From positions 831-64,830 of the forward strand of contig DEJG01000019.1 in the NCBI GenBank assembly GCA_002353295.1: a stretch of DNA of 64,000 bases, given 5' to 3'. Below, piece by piece: positions 43,491 to 50,776 of this stretch; positions within the stretch are counted from its first letter, which is position 1; each line of letters starts with the position of its first letter. The translations under genes were made by a program, and so were the position numbers. This stretch comes from Prevotella sp. UBA2754. Lineage in GTDB: Bacteria; Bacteroidota; Bacteroidia; Bacteroidales; Bacteroidaceae. Below the pieces are notes generated by a model. That model saw only the letters and a list, made by a program, of their open reading frames with translations, was not told the origin of the DNA and ran no database searches.

Positions 43491-43516
43491 TCCGTAGATT
43501 CATGCAAATCTACGGA
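43491..43516 (-). terminator. Terminator of the flippase-pepD operon
   Basis: TCCGTAGATT and AATCTACGGA form a 10-bp stem with a 6-nt loop. The reverse strand continues into eight T residues. Confidence 0.9.
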
Positions 43517-43529
43517 CTTTTTATGTTTT

Positions 43530-44990
43530 TTATTTTACGGGCACGTCTTCCAGTGCTTTCTTAAGCAGTTCCCAGAAGGGAGCAACAGTCTCAATGAGAG
43601 CACGTTCAGTGGTGGTGTGGGGCGACTTCATGGTAGGTCCGAAGCTGACGACATCCAGATGTGGATACTTGCCCAGAATGACAGAACATTCCAGTCCTGC
43701 ATGGTCGACCTGTATGATACCGTCCTGTCCGAACAACTGCTTGTAGTCCTTCAGCAGCAGATGCAGGATTTCAGAATCGGGATTGGGGTCCCAACCACCA
43801 TAAGAACCACTGGTCTCCACCTTCATACCTGCCATTGAGAAACAGCTCTCCAGCATTTTGGCGATGTAATCCTTCATGTCTTCACGACTCGAACGGGCCA
43901 GTATTTTGATGGCTGCATGTCCACCCTTGATATCAATGATGGCGAGGTTCGACGAGGTCTCTACTACACTGGGGTAGGCAGGGATATAGCGGATGACACC
44001 GTCGTGACAGGCGAAGATGGCATCGATCAGGTTGTCCTGAATCTCAACGGGCACTTCCTTTGCGGGTGTGGCAACTTCCTCAACGAGAACTTCGATGCCC
44101 TGTGGTTCAATTAGCTTAAATTCGTCGTTGAAGGTCTCTTTCCAGTCTTCTGCCATCTCTTTCAAAGCGGCAATATTCTCCTTGGGTAGTGTCAGCACGG
44201 CCTCGGCTTTGAAGGGGATGGCGTTGCGCATGTTGCCACCGTTCCATGATGCCAGACGAGCTTCTGTTTCACTGATAGCCTCGCGGACAATCTGTACCAA
44301 CAGCTTGTTGGCGTTTCCGCGACCCTCGTTGATTTCCAAACCGCTATGGCCTCCGCGTAGGTTCTTCACCGTCACACGTACGGCAGCATCCTCGGCATCG
44401 GTGTCGGTTTCTTGATAGTCCATTGTAGCGGTTATGTCAATGCCACCTGCGCTACCGATGACGAATTTGCCCCAGTGCTCAGAATCCAGATTCAACAGAA
44501 TGTCACCCTGCAACTCACCTTCAGGCAGTTCGTTGGCTCCAAACATGCCCGTCTCCTCGTCGCGGGTGATGAGGGCGTCGATGGGACCATGCTTCAGTGT
44601 CTTATCCTCCATGACGGACATGATGGCAGCAACGCCCAGACCGTTGTCGGCCCCCAGCGTGGTGCCCTTGGCTTTCACCCATTCGCCGTCAATCCATGGC
44701 TCGATGGGGTCGGTCTCGAAGTTGTGGGTCGATTCAGGTGTCTTCTGGGGTACCATATCCATGTGGGCCTGCAGGATGATGCCCTTACGGTTTTCCATAC
44801 CTTGTGAAGCTGGCTTGCGCATTACGATGTTGCCTGCGGGATCTTTGAAAACTTCCACACCGACTCGCTTTCCGAAGTCGAGCAAAAATTGTTGTATCTT
44901 CTCTAAATGTCCACTAGGACGTGGTACTTGTGTGAGTGCATAGAAATTATTCCAGATGCACTTTGGGTTCAGGTTTTGAATTTCATTCAT
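43530..44990 (-). CDS. pepD: Aminoacyl-histidine dipeptidase
   Basis: This 486-residue M20 metallopeptidase cleaves Xaa-His dipeptides. Metal and catalytic residues appear in QAHMDMVPQK, GADNGLGVA and RDEETGMFGA. NLRGGHSGLEIN marks the lid domain, and a C-terminal HAGLECSVI supplies another ligand region. It is cytoplasmic (no signal). It overlaps the end of the upstream flippase-like gene by 8 nt. Confidence 0.94.
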   Translation of the reverse strand: MNEIQNLNPKCIWNNFYALTQVPRPSGHLEKIQQFLLDFGKRVGVEVFKDPAGNIVMRKPASQGMENRKGIILQAHMDMVPQKTPESTHNFETDPIEPWIDGEWVKAKGTTLGADNGLGVAAIMSVMEDKTLKHGPIDALITRDEETGMFGANELPEGELQGDILLNLDSEHWGKFVIGSAGGIDITATMDYQETDTDAEDAAVRVTVKNLRGGHSGLEINEGRGNANKLLVQIVREAISETEARLASWNGGNMRNAIPFKAEAVLTLPKENIAALKEMAEDWKETFNDEFKLIEPQGIEVLVEEVATPAKEVPVEIQDNLIDAIFACHDGVIRYIPAYPSVVETSSNLAIIDIKGGHAAIKILARSSREDMKDYIAKMLESCFSMAGMKVETSGSYGGWDPNPDSEILHLLLKDYKQLFGQDGIIQVDHAGLECSVILGKYPHLDVVSFGPTMKSPHTTTERALIETVAPFWELLKKALEDVPVK

Positions 44991-45975
44991 AGTTTATCGT
45001 TTTTTGAGATGTAAAGTTCAGTGCTACCCATGCATAGATGCCTAGCAGGATAACCAGCATGGTTTGGACGGTATGGACGATGAGAACGAAATATAGTGCA
45101 TGCTCATCAGCGACACCATAAAGAATCAGCATTGTTTTTACGGCGAAATGCCAAGGACCTGCACCATTGGGCGTTGGGACGATGACTGCAATACTGCCCA
45201 CGATAAAAGTCACTAGAGCACAACCCAATCCCAGATGGGCCGTGAAGTCGAAACAGAAAAAGGTAAGGTAGTAATGCAAGAAATAGCTCATCCAGATGCC
45301 TAAGGTATAGAAAATAAACAGGGGAATGTTGCGTACATCCTTTAATGAGATGACTCCCTGCCAAATGCCCTTAAAGGTTGTTTTCACCTTATTATATATA
45401 GATAGCTTGCGTAACAGGAAATGCAGGAGAATGAGGATGGCTACTGCGGAAACGGCTGCAACGAAATAGCCTGCCCATGAGAATTGATGAAGGATGCCCT
45501 CTAGATTAGTTCCCGTCTTGCGGAAGAACATTCCGAAGGTGCTCATCTCCAACAGCAAGACGATGGCTGTGATGCCCATCACCAAAAGAGAATCGATGGC
45601 GCGCTCCGTTACAACAGTACCCAAAGCTTTTGGGAACGAGATGTTGTCATAGCGCTTCAGGACTCCACATCGCGTAAACTCTCCCACACGTGGAATCAGC
45701 AGTGATGCTGCATACGATAGGAAGATGGAGTGGATACTCACTGAAGTGCGAGGCTTTTCGCCTACAGGTTCTAATGTTTGTTTCCACCGCCAGCCACGAA
45801 ACATCTGTGCCAAAATGCCAAAGGGAAACGACAGCAGCATCCAGGTCCAGTTCATTTCGTCGGTCATAACATAAAGTATCTGGTCCCAGTCTTCACCTCG
45901 ATACATCCAATAAAGGATAGCACCTCCCAATACGAGAGGCATCAGAATCTTTAATATGGCGTTGCTAATCTTCAT
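44983..45975 (-). CDS. Flippase-like/LPG synthase transmembrane domain protein
   Basis: This 330-residue integral membrane protein has about 8 hydrophobic helices. It belongs to the UPF0104/lysylphosphatidylglycerol synthase TM family, shown by FRGWRWKQTLEP, SLLIPRVGEFTRCGVLKRY and VPTPNGAGPWHFA. Family members flip lipids or isoprenoid-linked sugars. The start at 45975 (MKISNAILK) follows a promoter box at 45985-45992 that overlaps the longer start. It is co-transcribed with pepD. Confidence 0.88.
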   Translation of the reverse strand: MKISNAILKILMPLVLGGAILYWMYRGEDWDQILYVMTDEMNWTWMLLSFPFGILAQMFRGWRWKQTLEPVGEKPRTSVSIHSIFLSYAASLLIPRVGEFTRCGVLKRYDNISFPKALGTVVTERAIDSLLVMGITAIVLLLEMSTFGMFFRKTGTNLEGILHQFSWAGYFVAAVSAVAILILLHFLLRKLSIYNKVKTTFKGIWQGVISLKDVRNIPLFIFYTLGIWMSYFLHYYLTFFCFDFTAHLGLGCALVTFIVGSIAVIVPTPNGAGPWHFAVKTMLILYGVADEHALYFVLIVHTVQTMLVILLGIYAWVALNFTSQKTINYE

Positions 45976-45984
45976 CGTAGACTG

Positions 45985-46053
45985 CAAAGGTACGAATAAG
46001 TGAGAAGAAAACCAAATAAAATTTGAGTTTTAGAAAAATTCTTTTTATCTTTG
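45985..46053. promoter_or_regulatory. Divergent promoters of flippase-pepD and rsmA
   Basis: TACCTTTG on the reverse strand (45985-45992) serves the flippase gene. TATCTTTG at 46046-46053 ends 8 nt before the rsmA ATG. Confidence 0.65.
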
Positions 46054-46061
46054 CCAACAGA

Positions 46062-46856
46062 ATGAAACAAGTACGTCCAAAGAAGAATCTGGGGCAGCAT
46101 TTCCTGACTGACCTCTCCATAGCAAAACGCATTGCCGACACGGTAGATGAACCATATGGTGACTTGCCCGTTTTGGAGGTGGGACCAGGAATGGGTGTGA
46201 TGACTCAATACTTGGTGGAAAAGCCCAGAGCACTGAAAGTAGTTGAAATTGACAGAGAGAGCGTGGCATACCTTCATGAGCATTTCCCTAAACTCAGAGA
46301 AAATATTTTGGGCGAAGACTTTCTGCGTATGGATTTGCAGCAGGTGTTTGGGGGACAGCAGTTTGTGCTGACAGGGAATTACCCTTATGACATCTCTTCG
46401 CAAATTTTCTTTAAGATGCTGGATAATCGTGATTTGATACCTTGTTGTACTGGTATGATACAGCGGGAGGTAGCTTTGCGTATATCATCAGAACCGAATA
46501 CGAAAGCCTATGGTATCCTCAGTGTATTGATTCAGGCATGGTACGATGTGGAATATTTATTCACGGTTGAGCCATCTGTCTTTAATCCGCCTCCCAAGGT
46601 CCAAAGTGCCGTTATTCGAATGACGCGCAACAAAGTGGCTCACTTGGGATGTAATGAAGATTTGTTTAAACGCGTAGTTAAAACGGTGTTCAATCAGAGA
46701 AGGAAAATGTTGCGTGTTTCTTTAAAGCAGTTGACAAGTAGCTTGGAAGGATGCCCGTTTTCCACCCAACGTCCTGAACAACTGACCGTTACGCAGTTTG
46801 TTGAGCTTACAAATTGGATTGATAACGCTCTGTTGTGCGCGAACACAAAAATTTGA
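46062..46856 (+). CDS. rsmA: 16S rRNA (A1518/A1519) dimethyltransferase RsmA/KsgA
   Basis: This 264-residue enzyme dimethylates two adenines of the 16S rRNA 3' helix. KKNLGQHFLTD, the SAM site LEVGPGMGVMTQYL and the catalytic NYPYDISS are present, with FNPPPKVQSAV later. The start MKQVRPKKN (46062) follows the promoter box; the longer ORF start at 46023 is upstream of it. No classical terminator was seen directly after the stop. Confidence 0.96.
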   Translation: MKQVRPKKNLGQHFLTDLSIAKRIADTVDEPYGDLPVLEVGPGMGVMTQYLVEKPRALKVVEIDRESVAYLHEHFPKLRENILGEDFLRMDLQQVFGGQQFVLTGNYPYDISSQIFFKMLDNRDLIPCCTGMIQREVALRISSEPNTKAYGILSVLIQAWYDVEYLFTVEPSVFNPPPKVQSAVIRMTRNKVAHLGCNEDLFKRVVKTVFNQRRKMLRVSLKQLTSSLEGCPFSTQRPEQLTVTQFVELTNWIDNALLCANTKI

Positions 46857-46926
46857 TTTAGGTCAAGAATAAGCCTTTTTTTTGCGGAAAAGAGAAAGAT
46901 TTCATTGTGGGTCAGTGAAATCTGCT

Positions 46927-46934
46927 TATCTTTG
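46927..46934 (+). promoter_or_regulatory. -7 promoter box of the intergenic RNA
   Basis: TATCTTTG with TTG at 46905-46907, 19 bp upstream. There is no protein-coding gene downstream on this strand before the hairpin at 47121. Confidence 0.75.
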
Positions 46935-46939
46935 CATCG

Positions 46940-47158
46940 TGATTCAGAGGAACACATAAGGTAAAGACAAAAGATTGAGGATAATAAGTCAATAGGTTTT
47001 AAGAGGAAAAGATAGAAAGGATAACTCATACATAAGGTTGTTAGTAGTTTTAGGTTAGTAGTACAGGTATTAGTTTTATAGAGAAAGTAGGTTTTTAGTT
47101 ATTAATAGGAAAAGAAAATCAAGCAGGCTGGAAGAGTGATCTCCCAGTCTGTTTATTT
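46940..47158 (+). ncRNA. Candidate stand-alone C-poor non-coding RNA
   Basis: The 302-nt gap between rsmA and the convergent MATE gene holds a complete transcription unit: promoter (46927-46934), about 220 nt without an ORF, and a hairpin with T run. Between 46941 and 47120 I count 10 C in 180 nt, and one C from 47032 to 47119. GTTAGTAG occurs at 47040 and 47054. Little self-pairing is evident outside the terminator. The size and promoter-plus-terminator layout recall Bacteroidales-1 RNA (possible 6S), but I cannot confirm identity and see no long 6S-like helix. Confidence 0.7.
47121..47157 (+). terminator. Terminator of the intergenic RNA
   Basis: AAGCAGGCTGG pairs with CCAGTCTGTTT over 11 positions (two G·U) around a loop of about 12 nt, followed by TTTATTTTT. 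It may also serve the convergent MATE gene. Confidence 0.75.
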
Positions 47159-48541
47159 TTATGCCATCGTGAATGACTTAATCCAGTTCCCGAAGAAAAG
47201 GCGTATGAGGAAGATGCAGCCTCGGATAGTTAACTCGATAGCCATTGCCACCCATACACCGGTAAGTCCGTAGATAGGTGCCAGAATAGCTGCTAATGAT
47301 AGACGGATGGCCCACATGCTGGTGAGATTCATGATAGAGGGCTTGAAAGTATCTCCAGCACCAACGAATACACCATAACAAACGATGGAGGCTGCAAACA
47401 TTGGTTCTGCAAAGACCTCAATGCGTAAACAGTAAGTGCCTAGGTCTATAATCTCGTTTACTGGGGTCAGGATATTCATCAGTTCTGAGGCAAAGATAAA
47501 CATCAAAAAACCCATTACAGTCATGACGACCATACCCAACCCCACAGACATACGGGCAAACGATTTGGTAAGTTTATCTTGACCAGCACCGAAACTTTGG
47601 CCTACAAGCGTTGTGGCTGCATCAGAAATACCATAGCCAGGCATGTAGCAAAGACTCTCAACTGTGATAGCTAATGAGTGGGCTGCAATGGCGATGGTTC
47701 CCAGTGGTGCCACAATGATTGTGCTTACAATTTGAGCACCCCCCATCAGCATGTGTTGTAATCCCATAGGTGCTCCAATTTTGAAAGCGTTGCTGACAAT
47801 ATCTGCCTGAGGACGGAAGGAACGACGAGGGCGCCCTACCAATTTTAAAATCTCAGACTTGCAGAGCAGGAAATAGAGCATCAGTGAGGCCGTGACAAGT
47901 TCGGCCAGTCCGGTTCCTATAGCTGCACCCATTACACCAAGGTCGAGAATATAGATGAAGAAATAGTTGAAGATGACATCAAGGATGCACGACAGGATGT
48001 TCAATGCCGAAGGAATCTTCATGTTGCCTGAACATTTGAGCATACTGCTGCCCAAACCATTCATCTGGAAAAAGATGCCACAGAAACCGATGATGGCAAA
48101 ATAGACGGAGGCATCATGAGCGATATCTTCACTTCCTCCTAACCAATAGGGTAGCGGACCACTGATGAGTACACCGATGGAGGAAATAGTAAGACTATAA
48201 ATCAGACAGCAAATCAGCGACTGGCGCAGAATGCGGCGGGCCCGTTTGAAATCGTTGGCCCCAATGGCATGTGCCACTTGGACGGAGAACCCCATATTGG
48301 CAGCTGCTCCCAACCCTCCCATCAGCCATCCTGTGGTTTCAACCAGTCCGATGGCAGCTGAAGCCTTAGCTCCCAGATGCCCTACCATCGAAGCGTCAAT
48401 GAAGAACATCACAGTCGCTGAAATCTGAGCGAGAATACTAGGAATACTCAGGCTGATGATCAGCCTGAGTTTCTCTGCCTGGGTCATCTCGCGACCTTCG
48501 CGAATATGAGCTAGCAAATCGATATTCTCTTTGGAGGCCAC
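47159..48541 (-). CDS. MATE family multidrug/toxin exporter
   Basis: This 460-residue inner-membrane transporter has about 12 hydrophobic helices in two halves. Family cues include SIPSILAQISATVMFFIDASMVGHLG near the N-terminus, with duplicated topology around APLGTIAIAAHSLAI. It exports cationic or organic compounds using Na+ or H+. It is 19 nt downstream of GH36 and appears to be the last gene of the sensor-kinase operon. Confidence 0.92.
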   Translation of the reverse strand: MASKENIDLLAHIREGREMTQAEKLRLIISLSIPSILAQISATVMFFIDASMVGHLGAKASAAIGLVETTGWLMGGLGAAANMGFSVQVAHAIGANDFKRARRILRQSLICCLIYSLTISSIGVLISGPLPYWLGGSEDIAHDASVYFAIIGFCGIFFQMNGLGSSMLKCSGNMKIPSALNILSCILDVIFNYFFIYILDLGVMGAAIGTGLAELVTASLMLYFLLCKSEILKLVGRPRRSFRPQADIVSNAFKIGAPMGLQHMLMGGAQIVSTIIVAPLGTIAIAAHSLAITVESLCYMPGYGISDAATTLVGQSFGAGQDKLTKSFARMSVGLGMVVMTVMGFLMFIFASELMNILTPVNEIIDLGTYCLRIEVFAEPMFAASIVCYGVFVGAGDTFKPSIMNLTSMWAIRLSLAAILAPIYGLTGVWVAMAIELTIRGCIFLIRLFFGNWIKSFTMA

Positions 48542-48560
48542 TCTTTTTCGATATGTAGAA

Positions 48561-50762
48561 TTATTCAGCCTCTAGCAGAAGTACTCGACTTGACCAATCG
48601 GTCTTCTTTGACCATTCCGTCTCATTGCGCAAAGGCATATCGAGTCCGTGGTTCATCAGATAGGCACCACTGAACGACTTGCCCTCGATGGTCATTGGCT
48701 GGAGATCAATACGGTTTAGCTCCTTCACTTTATACATACGGTTGGCATCCAAACCAGCCATACGTACACGAGGTAGATGCTCGTTTTGGAAAGATTCCGT
48801 TTTCCACCAGTAGAACACAGCTTTGTCTTGTTGGTCTGTGACATACATTAGTGAGGCTAATCCCTTTTTCTCATAAGGGGAGAAAAGACGATAGATGTTG
48901 CCAAATTGTACGATGGGTCGAATTTGCTTGTATTCGGCAATGGCTTTACGACAGAGCGCCTTTTCGTCATCTGTCATATTCTTAGGCTGTATCTCCATGC
49001 CTAGGCGTCCACTCATAGCTACATCAATACGAAACTTTAGTGAAGTAGTGCGGAATACGGTGTGGTTGGGGGTTGCCGAAATGTGACTTGCCATGGCGAT
49101 GGCAGGGAAGAAATAACTGGTTCCCCACTGCATGTAGATGCGCTGGAGGGCATCTGTATTATCGCTTACCCAGAACTCGTCGAAATAGGGTAGAACACCC
49201 CAGTTTGCACGACCTCCACCGGAAGCGCATGCCTGAATGGTTACATCAGGGAACTTTGCACGAATACGCTGGCACACTTTCTCGAAACCACGGTGATACG
49301 CGATGTAGAGATGACTCTGGTCGTTCATGGTGAGATATTGTGATCCATGATTGAGGATAGGCATATTGGCATCCCACTTGATATAATCAATCTCTGGATA
49401 TTTGGTCATCAAGTTGTCGACAATACCAAATACGAAATCCTGTACTTTGGGATTGCCCATGTCAAGAACGACCTGTGTGCCGCCACGACCCAAAACAGGG
49501 TCACGCTGTGGTGCTTTAACAATCCAATCGGGGTGCTTCTCATAGAGTTCGCTGGTGGTATTAGACATTTCAGGTTCAATCCAAATACCAAACTTGATAC
49601 CATGTTTCTTGGCATCGCGAAGTAAACCTTCAATGCCTTCAGGCAATTTATTCTTGTCAACCACCCAGTCACCCAGAGATGAATTATCTGTTTTGCGAGG
49701 ATATTTGTCGCCAAACCATCCGTCGTCCATCACGAAGAGTTCACCGCCCATCGATGCAATATCAGCCATCATCTGATCCATGCCTTGCTGGTTGATATCA
49801 AAGTACACACCTTCCCAGGAATTGAGCAGAATCTTACGCTCCTTATCACCATGCATCAGTTTATACTTGCGTCCCCATTTGTGGAAATTGCGAGATGCAC
49901 CCGACAGTCCTTGTTGTGAGAAGGTGAAAGCCAGTCGGGGAGTAACGAAAGTCTCACCTTTCTTCAGGTGGTATTCAGAATTATCCTCATTGATACCTGC
50001 GAAGAAATAGTGATAGTCGGTATCATCAGTATTGACTTTCAAGCGGAAATTACCAGAATAGCACAGAGCTGCACCAATTACCTGACCGCTGTTCTCCTGT
50101 CCTTTGCCCTCAAGCGAGAACATCACCTCGGCATGGTCCGTATGTGAATTGCGCGTGCCGTCCTTGTTGACTATGACCTTCTGTCCGGCTGTCAATGGCT
50201 CCTCGACGAGCTGTGCCTCATTGGCCCACGAACCATAGAAATGACTCATCCACACATTGCCACGGCGAATAGGCAACATGGCGGATGCAAAAGTAGTGAG
50301 GGTTACCGTCTGTTTCTCGTTATTGGTAATCTCCGTCCATGCCTCTATCATGTCTTCGTTGGGATAGGCTGCATAATTCAGTGTGACGCTGATGGGATAA
50401 ACTGGGTCCTTCATGTGGATTTTGGTAATCTGATTACCATCGTTCTTCAGACGTTCCACACCCTCAACCACCAAGGCAGTTGACAGGTTTCCATCACTAT
50501 GGCGCATGGCCAACGCTGCTTCGGCAGGCGTGTTCAGCCCATAGGCAGGATAGGCATCCATGCGTCCGAACATCTCTGGCTTCTGAAGATGTTGCAGTTC
50601 ACTGCTATTCAGTTTGGCACCAAAGTAAACATACTGAGGCTGTTTGCCGTTTTCTACCTCCAGAACAAGGGAAACTCCCTTTGTCTCAATTACTACTTGC
50701 TCAGCCCATGTTGTCAAAACAGACAGACAAAGTAGCAGTGCAGTCATCATTGTTTTCTTCAT
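48561..50762 (-). CDS. Exported alpha-galactosidase (GH36)
   Basis: This 733-residue enzyme has a signal peptide ending TWAE. An N-terminal beta-sandwich precedes the barrel with FVMDDGWFG, GIWIEPEMSN, nucleophile Asp in YIKWDAN and acid/base Asp in WVSDNTD. The C-terminal beta domain carries GLASLMYVTDQQDKAVFYWW. It removes alpha-galactose from raffinose-type sugars or galactomannan in the periplasm. It lies 14 nt after a sensor kinase, suggesting common regulation. Confidence 0.94.
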   Translation of the reverse strand: MKKTMMTALLLCLSVLTTWAEQVVIETKGVSLVLEVENGKQPQYVYFGAKLNSSELQHLQKPEMFGRMDAYPAYGLNTPAEAALAMRHSDGNLSTALVVEGVERLKNDGNQITKIHMKDPVYPISVTLNYAAYPNEDMIEAWTEITNNEKQTVTLTTFASAMLPIRRGNVWMSHFYGSWANEAQLVEEPLTAGQKVIVNKDGTRNSHTDHAEVMFSLEGKGQENSGQVIGAALCYSGNFRLKVNTDDTDYHYFFAGINEDNSEYHLKKGETFVTPRLAFTFSQQGLSGASRNFHKWGRKYKLMHGDKERKILLNSWEGVYFDINQQGMDQMMADIASMGGELFVMDDGWFGDKYPRKTDNSSLGDWVVDKNKLPEGIEGLLRDAKKHGIKFGIWIEPEMSNTTSELYEKHPDWIVKAPQRDPVLGRGGTQVVLDMGNPKVQDFVFGIVDNLMTKYPEIDYIKWDANMPILNHGSQYLTMNDQSHLYIAYHRGFEKVCQRIRAKFPDVTIQACASGGGRANWGVLPYFDEFWVSDNTDALQRIYMQWGTSYFFPAIAMASHISATPNHTVFRTTSLKFRIDVAMSGRLGMEIQPKNMTDDEKALCRKAIAEYKQIRPIVQFGNIYRLFSPYEKKGLASLMYVTDQQDKAVFYWWKTESFQNEHLPRVRMAGLDANRMYKVKELNRIDLQPMTIEGKSFSGAYLMNHGLDMPLRNETEWSKKTDWSSRVLLLEAE

Positions 50763-50776
50763 TTGTATGGCGTTTT

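Noticed and set aside
46940..47158. 5' leader of a downstream protein gene
   Set aside because: The next gene (MATE) is on the opposite strand and the RNA ends in a terminator, so it cannot be a leader on this strand.
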